DNA of 64,000 bases from Casuarina equisetifolia (taxonomy: Eukaryota; Streptophyta; Magnoliopsida; Fagales; Casuarinaceae). The notes beneath the pieces are model-generated. The model made no database searches. It was not told the DNA's origin and worked only from the letters and a program-made list of their open reading frames with translations. The stretch's first letter is position 1. Each line of letters begins with the position of its first letter. The DNA is taken from the NCBI GenBank assembly GCA_028551475.1, contig CM052358.1:15235938-15299937 (forward strand), written 5' to 3'. The translations under genes were made by a program, and so were the position numbers. This document shows, piece by piece, positions 23,771 through 36,967 of this stretch.

Positions 23771-26700
23771 GTTGAATATATTTCCATGTGGAACATCTAA
23801 TTTTTGTATGATGTGGTGATGTGGTAGACTTGAGTCGGGTCATTGATTTTGTCTAGTCATTATTATAACCATGAGTATTATAGTTTCCTGTAAGTTATTA
23901 CGTTTATTATGGTTCTAATATCAGTCGGCTATGGTCATTAAATATGAGTGCAAAATATTAAGAATAATAGTAATAATGGTGATAGTAATAGCAATAGTAG
24001 TAGTAGTAATTAAGAGTGCTCAATAAACTACACTTCTGAACCATTTCAGCAAAATGTTTAATTAACTGAAAAGAACACTAATATGCTGGTCCTGTTAACC
24101 TCAAGTATTGATAACAGGTTTTTACCTGCACCTTTTTTTGCTCAACAATTGTTGTTACAGTAGCTTTTATTCACCACATTCTTTGCAACAACTGCTCTAA
24201 TTGGACCCTTAGTTTGAGCAGCTGTTGCATTGTATTGGATAACCAAATCATTTAGTGGGTGCTTTGTCATGGGCGCCACTCTTACATTTTCCTTGCCTTT
24301 GTTCACCCTTTAATGATTTGATTAGGTCTGAGAGAGCAAGAGAGAGAACTTTTCTTTCATGGCTAATAGGAGTATATTGTATTTTATTGATGATTTGACT
24401 CAGGTGCTGACTTCGGATCATCTTGTTGCATTCTTGTTGCATTCTTGTTGTATTCTTCTTTTTTATTCCTTTTTTCTTTTTTCTTTTTCCTTCAGGTTGT
24501 TCAGCATATAACCAAACCGGAGTACTTTGATAATGATGGAGGGTGTTCAAACAACCCAGGTCCAGTTACGCTGGATGAAAGATTTGCATCACCTTCAACA
24601 GTTGATAAAAGAAGCTTGAGCATGTAATCTCTCTCTCTGTCTCTCTGTGTCCGTCTCCCTCTCTCTTATGTGTGCACACATGCACATGTGCTTGCTTGTT
24701 CAGGCTATTATTTCCCTCTTGTTCTGGGTACCACTCTTTCATTCCATTTATTCTTTGTATGTTACTTTTCTTTCAAGTGTTGTTACTGCTTCATTGATGG
24801 CTAGGTTTCACTAATTTTCAGTACTGTTACTAATGTGGACTATGATGACTCAAGTTCAATGGATGAATTCTCTTACGTGAGGGATATATTCGAGTTGTCT
24901 GAATGTTCGTCTACAAATGGATCTGAAGAGCAAATTGAGCTTGAGGAGTTGATCAAGCCTCCTAATCATATGGCTGGGCTTGGGAATAAGTATTTATCTG
25001 CTTTGACATTCACTTCACAAAAGCCTCATGAATTTAAAAAGCCATTTCATGTAGAAGGTGATTCACCTGGAACTCATGAAGTAACAGACAGCCTTCATCA
25101 TGATGTGTATTCTTTTTACAAGGGAATGTATTTAAGTAATGAGTCTATGCTGCACGAGTCAAGGAAGTCACACTGGTCTTGTACATCTGATAGCCAACAT
25201 ACAGCTAAATTATCAGATAAACCCATGCCACAAGGAAGCCCTCAGGAACAATCATTTAAAATTTTGGATGGATGCAGAGATAACTCAATGTCACATCCTG
25301 CTGACTCTCTAAAGCTGCGGAAAAGAAATTTAGGATTCATAGAGGAAGGTACATCATATTTTTGCAAAACTCTTGACACACTCAATGCATCACTGGAAGA
25401 AGCCTCTGTCAAGGGCCGACCAGAAAGTCCCACGAATACTCCAAATCTATATTCATTGCAACAGTGGAAGCCTAAATTCCATAGCAATTTTCTCAGTATG
25501 AACCCAATTTTGGCAGATTATGCTTTCTTCCACTCAATGAGCAAGCTAGGAAAGCAATGCAGCTCAGAGCATTGGTCTTCTTTGCTTTCCTTTGACTTTA
25601 CTTTGGTGGAAGACCCTTGTAAATTGTGTGTTGAACAGTTAGCAGCTGGTTCTGGGCATGAGCGTGGATCTGAGCATCTATTACAGTTAGAATCTTGTGA
25701 TTCTTTTACCAGTACCAAGAGTGAGAATCATGGTAAACAAGGCCATGATGGAGGCCATGTTTCAGTTGATAATATTGAAGTGTGTTGTGTCCATTATCCA
25801 TCAGATGTGAAGGACCTTAATCAAGGAGTTACAAAAAATGCTTCTGCTGGTAGTAACTGGGAGACTTTGCTTGGGACTATCGGCGGCACCATTGACAACA
25901 GCACTGGCGATCACAGGCAAAGATTGTCGGCCATGTTTGAGATGCCACTTGATTTCATCGTTGAAAAATGTCTGCTGCAGGAAATTATGCTTCAGTATCC
26001 TTTTCTTTATGTTACATTAGTCAAATAACGCTTCACATTTTAAGGTCCAACCACAAATTTCATGTATGAGGGACTTCTGAATTGCATGCTTACATTTGAT
26101 GACGTTGTGTTCAACTGTTGCATTAATGTTTTATTTCTCCCGAGTACATTTGTTTCCATGGTGAACAATCACTACCCTAAAGTAAGATTGTTAAAGAATA
26201 TTAAAAATGCAGAAAGGATGTCATGACATATATAGTACAGATTAGTTCAATATGTTAACCATTTAAGGTCAACGTGTAATCTACTTAGGAAGTTTCCACT
26301 TTATAGAATCAAATGCAATGGAAGTGGCATTTAATTATAGTGGCGGCACTGTGACATGTGATGCAGTTTAGATGCCTAATTATGCTTGTTTGATGCTTAA
26401 GGTACTAGTCATGAGAGACCAATTGAGCTGACATGCTTGTAACACAGGAAGGTGACACTGAGGGGCGTGTTGTCTACGCAATCTGCATTTTTCTTCTTTT
26501 GGACCTACTTTCTTAAAATAGGTGTTTCCAGCTTTGTGGAGCGAAAATGGGAGATCATGCAATATCTACTGGAGTATATATTATTTAGCTGCTAGTTAAA
26601 ATTATATTGTATGGTGGTGAGACTGTGGAAGCTTCTTGAAGAATTTGTTCTGGATGGGAAAAAGACTAGTCGATTTTGAGTTTTGATTCTAATATCTTAG

Positions 26701-29700
26701 AACTTCATCATCGTACTGAACTCTTTTGTGGAGCAGGAATTGCATAACACTAAATTTACTCTTTGGGATGACGGAGATTGATGATTGAATGGATTGGCAG
26801 AAACTGGGAATTAATTATGCATTTTTGAGAGGGACTAGGATTAGATTTGCCTAATTTTGTCCATGAAATTAAATAACTAATCATACACAGCAAGGCAATT
26901 TTCTGAATCCATCTTTCCTTCACCTGGACCAAATTGAGCATGAGACTCAAAAACGTGAGGTGCAGATTATAGAAGATAAATGTAACAATGCTTTATTCTC
27001 ATAATTTTCCTTTAGTTTTAAGACATGTTACCATTAATATCAATATCAAAGGCCTTAAGCAATTCTTAAAAAAAAAAAAAGATAATAATACTCTTTAGTG
27101 CATCTTCACTTCACTCTTGGCAATTTGTAATGCAACTCAAGCCCTTACAAAATTTGATGCTCGTTAAGTTCTGTAGCATTTTTGAGATTAATGCATTAAT
27201 CATTGTTATATATTTCTGGATTCTTTTGTCCTTCATTGTTCTAATTAATTCTTCTTTTCTTTCTTTTTGTGTCTCGGAATAATAATCTCCATTACTAAAA
27301 TGTTTTTATCCTGCTCAAAATTTAGACCTTGAAATAGATATCATTTCATACCATTGTCTTCTTTAAAAATGCTAGATATAATTATGTCAGCAAGTTAACC
27401 ATCAAACTGCTTGAAGAAGGATTTAATTTGCAAGAACATTTGTTGGCACTGAGGCGGTACTATTTTATGGAACTAGCAGACTGGGCAGATCTGTTTATCA
27501 AGTCACTTTGGGGTCATGTATAATTTTCTAATGATTACTCTAATGCATTGTGTTACACAGTTCATTGTTGCTGTGAACTTTCTAATTCTATTCCTTTTTT
27601 TTCTTCTTGAAACCACAGAAATGGTGCATCACCAAGGCAGATCAAAGACTTTCAGAAATTCAAGGTTTCCTTGAGTTGTCACTTCAGAGGTCTTCATGTG
27701 AGCGTGACCGTTGTAAGGATAGGTTGTTTGTGTACATGAAAGAACATGGGACTATGCCTCTTTCACCATCTGCTATTGGTACACTTATCTGTCATTTTAC
27801 GTGTTTGCTTCTTTGTTTAACTGTTTGTTAATTCTTGCCTTCCTAATTAAAATAAATTTTACTCCTAAATATATTGACCTTCTTTTTCTCTTCTTATTGC
27901 AGGAGTGCGTTCCTTCAATTTCTTAGGTTTGGGTTACCGTGTGGATTGGCCCGTTAGCATTGTTGTGACTCCCAGTGCATTGCAAATATATGCTAAAATA
28001 TTCAGTTTTTTGATACAAGTGAAACTTGCAGTATTTTCATTAACTGATATATGGTGCTCATTGAAGGTATGAACCTAGGTATTGGTTTACTAGCCCTTTT
28101 TATTTTTTATCACAGAGCAGCAGTAGGCTACAAGCTTAGTCGTTGATCATAATGTTAATCATACTTTGGTATACTCCCCTATCCCACAGCATCTTTTTAA
28201 GAAACCTTCCCTTCCTAATTGCAGAACCACAGACCTCCATTCTCTAGGGAGATTGAGGTGTCAGTTGGCTATAAAGTTGGGTTGTTAAGCCTTGTTTTAA
28301 TCTTCTGTATCTCTAGTTATGCATAAATATTTTTGAGATTGATGTGTGTGATTCTCTGTCATTCTCAATAAAACTTGGATGGCACATTGATATCTGCTTT
28401 TCTTTTCTTTTCTTTTTTTTTCTTTTTTGATTTTTGGAAAATGGCAGCATTTTGCTGACAACATCTCCATCCCTTGTAGGTTGCTTAGAAAATTCTATGT
28501 TTGATTAATTCTCTCTTTATCAGTAGTTAATGGATGGTTAGACCTAAATTTTGGTCTAGTCTCAACTGAAGTTATGCTACCTTTACATCCCGTTTAAGGA
28601 TTTTTTTTTCTTTTTTTTGGTATATTAGTTTGCCTGGTCATGCAATTGATATTTTGTGCCAGTGGTCTGGAAAAGTGGAAACAATTTCTCAAAGTTCAAA
28701 TTATTGCATTAATGTTAGATTTAAGTTGGGACTTACCTCTTCAAAGTTGCATGTAACTGATGAAACATCCCAGGAGTTAAACTAGCTTCTCATCATGTTC
28801 TTCAAGTGTCTAACAAGCTGTTAACTTCCATAACAGGATTTGGTACCCTCGATTAATGAGGATCATACTTCTGAAAATTACAAGAAAGAAGTTGATCATT
28901 TTAATATGTTGGTGAAGTTAAGGTACATCAAATAATTTTCTGTCCTGTAGGATTTTTTATTTTTATTTTTATTTTTTGTTTTTGTTATGCATTTATTTTT
29001 CTCAGAACAGCAACATTTATATTCTGCTATGGCTACTATGTTTTTGGCTTTTTTGTGTGGAACCATCATGTTAGTGTGGCAATATTGCCAAAAGATGATA
29101 GTGGTAAGAGATGGCTATTAGACTTAAATAAATGTGGGAAATATTGAAAAACAAAAAAATGCAAATGTTGCATATGCACTGTAACTCAAGCTAGCAATCA
29201 TAAGTTTTAGAAAGTTTCAATGGTAGAGAAAGTTATGAAGAAAAAAGAACCAGAGTCGGTATGTTAAATGTTTTAGAAAGATAAGGGCTGTCGGTTGGTG
29301 TTGAGAGGACCTTGTTTTTGAAGAAGTAGCATAACTAGCATTCTAATTACCCTATCAGATTCCCCCCTTTTTTGTTCTTTTTTCCTTTTAACGTATAACA
29401 TACATCTCAAGAACATGGCTTAGGATCTGTTGTTGTTTTCTTTTGTCAAACTATGCTTTACTGAGGTTGATTTGCAGAAAATGATTCAGGCCTTTGAACG
29501 GCTTTGTTGGTATTAAGTTTTTAGTTAAACTGGATTCACTATGAATCACGGTAATCCAATAATGAATCATATGACAAATCAGTTTCCAAGTCTATGTATC
29601 ATTTATTGGGCTGTATCTATTGCCATTCTTCCCTTATTCTGAGTATCCTCTTTGTCCTTTTGTCATCACCTTTCACCTTCAAACTTATTCTTTCTCCTCA

Positions 29701-32700
29701 ATCTACTATATGTCTATAAATAAGTTTGGATATTTCCACCTCCTTTCTGCAAGAAATAAACATTCACAGTACCAGTGATTCGTGGTATTTTGTTTAAATA
29801 GTAACCCTCATACTCATACAGCAATAGTTTCATCTAGCTTCCCCCTTCTTTCTTCTACTTAACACCCCCCCCCAACCAAAAAAAGAAAAGAAAAGAAAAA
29901 GTACTTTTCTTTGTTTCCAATAAAGAAAACTGTATGATGGCCTTACAGAGATTTCCCCTTCTTAGTAGTCATTTTCCAATACCAGTTATTACTTTATTAT
30001 CCATCACTGTTTATGATAGTCATTGAGTACCTTTGAAAGAGAAACTAAAAGCAAAAGAATTAAAAATGAGCAAATCAAGCTGAGTGTCTTGCCTAACAAG
30101 ATGTTTCTCTTATGATATATTGTGTTAAAAATATACATGTTTCAAGGTGCAATGCCTTTATCTGAGAGACACACTTATAAGACACATTGAGGGAATAAAA
30201 AGTGAATCTTATTTTGTACATTGAGTTTTAATAGTTTGCTATAGATTCTTTAGCTTTGGTGGTCAAGTGTCTTATTGCCAATATGCTGTGCCCGGATTTG
30301 GATCTCCTAAAGATATTTAGTACTGTCCCCATTGTGAAGGAAAACATAGTTTCTTTTATTTATTTATTTATTTCCCTTTTTGGGGGGTTGGCGGGTTCTT
30401 TCAAGGATAAACCACTTGATCATAGGGAGTAAAGATAGCTTCTTCTTTGTTTTGTTTTTTTTTTTTTTTTGGTCAAATGTATGGTGAAAAAGGAAAAATA
30501 TATATCAAGTATTAGTATTCGAGGTTACTTATGTGACTGGCAAATATTCCACAATAAACAAAATTGGTTGTACCTTTTAGCTACTTATAAAGGTTAGAGA
30601 TTTGGTACAAATACAGATACTATTATCGTGGTCAACAAAGATTCTTCGGATCTTATAATTACCATGATCTACCAACAAAAAAAAAAAGCAAAAAGAAAGA
30701 AAGATAAATATCTGAACTTGTAGTATTGCTTTTGCCATATGTATCATTAGTCTAGAAATCAAGAATCTAATGAAATAGGATGAATTGAAAGAAAATTTTG
30801 TACACAAGTATTTGTCCTGAATATATTACCTACTTTACTTTTTGATGTCCTAGAGGTCCTCCCAAAGCTACCAATCCTTGACGTGTCTAAAGATCTTGAG
30901 AAAGGAAAAGTCACTGATCATCATCTCTGACAGTTCTAAGTGATTTTAGATTTTCCATTTGAGCAAACTTAGAGTGGAGTCTTTTTTTTTTTAGAATTAA
31001 CCATTCTTTCTTCCTTTGTACCTATTCAGGCATCAGGTCAATCACTTTGTATCTACATTACAGCAGTATGTGGATTCACAATTATCTCATGTATCATGGT
31101 GCAGGTTTCTTCACTCCCTCCATAATAAGGTTTGAGGCAAACTTCAATCTCTTTCTAATCTATTCTCTTCTACCCATAGTATATCTATTTGCCATCTTTA
31201 TCAGTGGTGCTTGTTTAGAATAGAATAGTTCTTTTTATTCTTTTGCATATTGGATGACCCAAGTTGCTACTGTTCCCATGAATGGGTTTGATGGACATGG
31301 TTGGCTCACTTTTTATTACTTAATTTTCTGTGATAAAAGAATTCTAGTTTAGCAGTGGAGCTATGGTTTGTATGAAAGAATTCTAGTGTTCCTTGATATC
31401 CCACTTGTTTCAATCTTTGGTGTTTGTCTTGGTTTCCACCGAACATGTGCAAGTGCATGGTCTGCATTTGGCTCAGTGTAGCTGGCTAGCCATGAGACAG
31501 AGCAAGCATTACGTTGTTAGTCCATTACTTGACAATTCTTGAACATTAGGGCCAGAGTGCTTCCCAATAAGACAAGAGGTTATTGTCATCTCTTATTGCT
31601 GTTCAAAATTTGTGTTTATCTTGTGGTTGGGTTCTGAGCAAACGTCGTAAGATTACATACAAAATATCTTTCATTTATCTAGGTTTACGGTAGAGTTAGT
31701 TGTATTCTTGGGTCTGGAAAATACTTTGACCTTTGAGCTATAGAATGGCAGATTTTGGCCTCATTCCCCTACAGTCTTTATCCTTACAGGGCTGATCTTA
31801 CATCTATAGTGTTTACACCAAGAGAGAGAAATGTTTTGTACAGGGGATCTGCATCTATTAAGATATCTGATGTGCAATCCCATGTTTTAAAGAAAATGCA
31901 ATGGAGGATTTATTTGGGGAAAAGGCATGTAGGTATTGGCTGGAAATTATCATGTGTGGAGAAGTTATCCCAGCCATCCTTTGATACTTGGGTTTGCCTT
32001 TGTTCTTCCTTAATCAGTGATAGAATGGGTTGGAGAGATTGTAAGGGCTGAGAAACGGTTATCCAGTTTGAAAAACATCTACCTGGATGAAGGGGGAAGA
32101 ACCACTTTTGAGTAAGAGTATATTCTTTCTCTTTCAACTTATTTTCTATCTTTTCTTCTATCCTTGTTGGTGTAACTAATAGACTAAATAATGTGTGAAG
32201 TGTTTTTCTTTAGGGAGGGTGTAGGAAATGAGTTCAAGTTTCACACTGTTATTTGGAAGAATGCAGTTTGTTTCCCTACTCAATTTCTGGAATCAGTTGT
32301 TATAAATATTATGGTTTTTGACCATGTTTTGCGCATTTTGAGGTAGTGGGCTGTATAATCTTTCCTTTTCAATTAGTTCACAGTTCCCTTTGTCATAGGG
32401 TAAAGCAGCTTCTAGCCGATCGTTGTTGAGACAACAAAAGATATGATTGTTTCTTTGAAAGTTTAGTATCACCAATAGACATTTATCATCCTCGTGTTGT
32501 TACTTTTTTCTGATCATACATATTTTCTTTCTAAATTTAGCTAAATGCATGCTGTTTTCTTCTTTTTCTGTAATTTTCTGACCTAGAATTTGCATGCGGT
32601 TTGTGTAGGTCAAAGATATGTTGGATCTTGAGTCAGTGCATATGGCCTATCTTATGGATTCACTGCACATGTAAGTTGAGGTTTTCTTGTCATTACATGA

Positions 32701-35700
32701 ATGTTAATACCAATATAGAGAAGCAAAATTGGTTGTTAATGAAATCGTTCTGGATCTGTTGCCCACCAGCTCCCTGGAGGAGAGATTGGGCCCCACTTAT
32801 GTGTTACTCCATGTTTATCAGATGTGATGCAATGTTGATCATCTTATGGAGCCAGATGCATGACTTCTGTTTTTTTAATTGTTGGGCCAATTATTAGGCA
32901 TTTTTTATTGGCGTTGTCATGAAAGTTCTCATGCAGTGTTTTTTTTCGTTGATAATGAATTTGAAAGTGGTTTTCCTTTGTTCTTTTAAACCCCACAACA
33001 CCACCGCCATGCCCCCCCCACCTGGCGTCTGGGCACAGGGGTGGGTGCATGCGTGGGGCTGGACTACATTACAAGAGTAAAAACTAACAAAGGGGGTAGG
33101 TGTTATGTCCACTTACATTTTATTGATCGTAAACTAGTGAAAAGCTTGGAGCAATCAACCTTTATTGCGTACATAAATTTGGGCAACCTTTTGTAGGCGT
33201 CAATAGGGATAGACCAGAACTATGTTAGTCTAAGCAATTCCATTTTGTGTTTCTCTGCTAGTATGGCAGTGAACTATAGCTTTGATATTTCAAGTAGTCA
33301 AAACAGCTGATACTAGTTGCTATTTTTTCTCTTATAACCTTTGGTTTCTGTACTTGACACATAAAAGTAAAGTTGAGAAACTGTTCTTTTATTTGTCAGC
33401 CTAAGCTACATGTGATGATTACCCTATCATCTAGAGTTACACAGATTTTTAGTTCTTTACATGTGATGTTCATAATACTGCAATGTCCTGTTGACATGCC
33501 TTTTCTTGGGACAAAAATGAATGACTTGGTAATTTCATATGCCATTGTCATCAATGTTTTTATCGCGTTTCACTGCTACTATCACATGCTCTTCAATCAT
33601 TGTGTTTACATACCTCACAGCCCAGTATTTAGGTCGGACACACAACCTGATCTTCATCAGCATGTCTTCATCCCATAGTAGTGCATGCCTTCGTTGTTAT
33701 GTTCCCATGATATTCGTATTTATCTCATTTTTTTATTAACTTTCAATTGTTTGAATATTGAGGCAGAATCTTGAGCTTTATAATCCTTGGGCATCAACAA
33801 ATTGGTTGTGCTCAGGGGCATGCATCAGTTGATACGGTATAGCTAAAAAAATTGTTGTTCAGACACACTTAATATTGGTTCAACTCTGATCCTCCACAAT
33901 TTGCAACCATATTAGTTTCTGTCATTCACCTGAATCAATTTGCATAGAAGAGCATGATCGATTCCTGATTATCAAGTCATTCGTCTCCATCTGACAAATT
34001 ACCGTGGCCATGTTTCTGGCCACTTCAATTGCTTAAAGACATTTGGTAGCACCCAAAGTTTTATAGGCACTCCTGTTGAGAAATGCTCATAGGTATGACT
34101 GGAATATAACTTGTAAGCTTCCGCTACCAAAATACTAAAGGTCCTTTTATACTTCCTCTAGTCTGACTTGGGAAAGAGGTGCAATATGCCCAACCTTTAG
34201 CTCGAGCATTGAAATATTGAAACAATGCTCTAGGTTGTTGCTTGGTTTGAATATTCCACTTAAGAGGTTAGAATTGCTGCTCCCTGGTGCCTGGCGGACT
34301 AGACCAAAATGATCATCCCATAAGTGGATGTAGAGACTTCTAAATCGATGTAGACTTATCATTCCTGACATTTTTCTGTTAAATCTACTTTGAACTGCTG
34401 ATATTGAGCAAGAAACTCTTGTGAAATTCATTTGGAAGAGGCATAGAGGTTAGACTTAATAATTGTTGATGAAAATTAAAAAAAAAAAAAACCACTCTTC
34501 CCAGGGACCTTGTGTCCTTTTATTTACACTAGGTGCATGTTTGTCAGTAAATTGGTATTTTCTGTAGGGCACATGTCCAGCCAATGGCAGGAACTCAGCA
34601 ACACTGAGGCAGAATAAATACTTCTGGTTCACCTTTTAACAACTGAATATTAGGAACACTTCGCTAAAATAACCCTTTAGTTACCTATCGGATGGTATAA
34701 ATAATTGGTACGAGAAAGATAGCCTTGTTCCATTCTGAGAAGACAAACATTAATGGGAACTGATCAATTAGGAATGATAGATTGAAACTGGCTTTTGCCT
34801 TTTCATTAGCAAGTTTAGTTGCATCCATCGCAAGACTTTGTGTCATGATGAGTGATCTTCTTTTTGACTCATTGTTTGATCCATCAACAAAGTGGAGGAC
34901 TGCTGATTAGTATACGGGTACAGAGGCTAAAGTTCATATTTGGAAATCAATGGGAAGAATTTCATTTGGAAGGATATTCCATATCAATACTGTTGATTGA
35001 TGATTTGTCCCCTGTTCCTTAAACAACTGCTTTACTGAATGTTCCAAAATTGAGGGGACTGGACGTTCATGGAAAATCTGAACATCATCGGCCTGGGGAC
35101 CAGTCTATTTGTCTCTTTCATTCTTTTTTCAGTTTGGTTGAACTAAGGATTATCTCTTGCCTGTTCTTGAGGTCTATCTTGGTTGGTTTGTTTTGTCCTA
35201 TTTCTGATTTGGTGGCATGAATAATCTCATTCATCATATTTAAGATCCTGGGCAATGGGCCTGGATGCTCCAAATCTGGGTTTTGTTATCTATTTTCTGG
35301 AGAGGACTCTTCCATGTATGTTGCTTGGCTAATGTCTTTCGCTTCAATTTTATGATCTTATTTTAGCCTAACCTATTAATGTGTGAATGCCGATGGGGAA
35401 TTTAATATTTTCTTATTTTCTACTGCATTTTTAGGTGTTGGATGTATTGAAGCTTCTTAACTTGAATATCACATAACAGTGTAAATATCTCCTTTGCAGA
35501 TGTTTCCTCTCTGATGAAACACAGACTGTAGCGAGCATAATTGAAAACATGTTGCAATGTGCTCTGGACTTCCGTTCTTGTCTTAATGGAGGCATATGGG
35601 ATGTCAAGATGGATCGAGGAGATTTGTCGGGTAAATGTTCTAGAATCAATATATCCAAGGTGATCGTCGCATCTTTTATCCAATCATGTCCAGGACTGAA

Positions 35701-35824
35701 TTGTATTATTCTGTTTTATCTTGTAGTCTTCACAGATTTTTCATTCTCAGTCCCTCTCTGACATTAGTATTTGCTCCATGGGTCATGCTATTTGTAGTCT
35801 TCACAACTGTTTGTTGACATTTGT

Positions 35825-35856
<32 letters not shown>

Positions 35857-36967
35857 GCGCACACACACACACACACAATAGTATTTGTTGCATGAAGCAT
35901 GTTAGTTATGCTCTATTATGGCTGTGAGATCTCAGGCATGAGGCAATTATCAAAAAAGTATCAATTATTAACGTCTTACATGACTCTGTATGTTCTATGT
36001 GAACCACATTTGTGGGTCGTTTCATTAGAAGGGTATAAATGAAGGTGGCTTTGATGGTCTACAGCGTAGCCATCTATTGACAAACTTTAATAGTATAACC
36101 AGTCCATACTATGCAAAACAAATTTTCAGTAACACTAAAATGCTTGAGATCATCTCCCAGGGACAAAGAAATATCATCTCCTATTTACCAAGAAATATCA
36201 TCTCAATATGTACTGCTAGTACTAGTTAAATATCAGAACACTTCGGGTTTGGGTGTTAAGCATCCAGCTTGAGATCATCTCCCAGTGCCTAAGAATTTTA
36301 GCTCAAGATATTTAGGGGTATGTACATGAAGGGAAACCATTCCTACATTCATGTTGGTGATGAAAAATCGTCCATTTTTGTGGAGCTCTCTCTCTCTCAC
36401 ATGATACATGATCCAGTTCTCTACTTCACAGGGAAATCCTGCTGGATCTCCAGTCATCTTTCGGACATGTCTAAATTCATTTCAATTAATGCAAAGTTAA
36501 TAGAAGTTTGTTGAAACAAAATTTTGCATTTGTGTTCAGTGTGTTTCTGTGTCCATGTGTTGATATAACAACCTTAACACACTTCAAACATTTAGAATAT
36601 TACATTTTGCATCTTCCGCAGCTGTCTTTATGACATAATGCATATTTCTACGGCTTGACTTATTATATTTTATCAATAGCAGAAAATATTCAGACCACTT
36701 AAACGATTGTTTTAGTTTCCCTTTAAGTTCTCCAAAACAACATATGTTGTTCAGAGAACAGTCAGTTAACGTTTCAGTTGCGTCTGTTTGCAGGTGCTTT
36801 CAATTAAGCAGATGTTCAACAAAAATCTGTCTGAATTGCATCTTTGCTATATGAAGTCTCCTAAACATGGGGAGTTTGGTCTTTCCCGCTTTTGGGCATA
36901 TCTCAATTTTAACGAGTATTACTCAAATGTTGGTAATGACGTGGGCTGTTTTGCTTTATATGTGTAA
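18362..36967 (+). CDS. GCP6: Gamma-tubulin complex component 6 homologue, ~1256 aa, 14 exons
   Basis: Exons: 18362-18541, 19497-20219, 21814-22020, 22136-22447, 24496-24623, 24822-25994, 27376-27517, 27619-27778, 27903-28066, 28837-28922, 31030-31129, 32609-32670, 35500-35659, 36794-36967. All introns are GT-AG and all phases agree. The product belongs to the Spc97/Spc98 (GCP) family of gamma-tubulin ring complex scaffold proteins, which nucleate microtubules. The opening, FSSLFEKLKLEDPWLPPRTWESIPS, is characteristic of the plant GCP6 group. Residues about 60-475 form the N-terminal GCP (grip1) half. Residues about 475-905 (mostly exon 6) are a long hydrophilic linker rich in Ser, Glu and His, the mark that separates GCP6 from shorter GCP2-4. 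Residues about 905-1250 form the C-terminal gamma-tubulin-binding (grip2) half. The length is close to Arabidopsis GCP6. Either ATG, 18362 or 18368, could be used. Confidence 0.9.
18561..18587. repeat. CT microsatellite, GCP6 intron 1
   Basis: A CT dinucleotide run starts about 20 bp after the exon 1 donor. No other role is visible. Confidence 0.85.
23368..23690. other. Possible MITE-like insert in GCP6 intron 4
   Basis: This stretch is richer in G and C than the rest of the intron and full of inverted and direct repeats. AAGGGTGGTCG at 23369 is answered by its complement CGACCACCCTT near 23469; GGGAGGACTTTCC occurs at about 23387 and 23620; and CCACCCTTA is repeated. No clear terminal inverted repeats or target duplication were found, so the mobile-element reading is tentative. 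Confidence 0.3.
23694..23767. repeat. Compound CT/TA microsatellite, GCP6 intron 4
   Basis: A CT run of about 33 bp passes directly into a TA run of about 40 bp. Confidence 0.95.
23948..24030. repeat. Fragment of the dispersed AT-rich repeat (copy D)
   Basis: About 80 bp in GCP6 intron 4 resemble the simple-tract core of copies A-C: a GTGCAAAATA start, an AATAGTAATAAT-rich middle, and TTAAGAGTGCTCAAT at the end, as in copy C. Because the core is low-complexity, only the unique ends support homology. Confidence 0.5.
35826..35879. repeat. Compound TC/AC microsatellite, GCP6 intron 13
   Basis: A TC run of about 26 bp is followed by an AC run of about 20 bp, separated by TCACTCGCG. Confidence 0.9.
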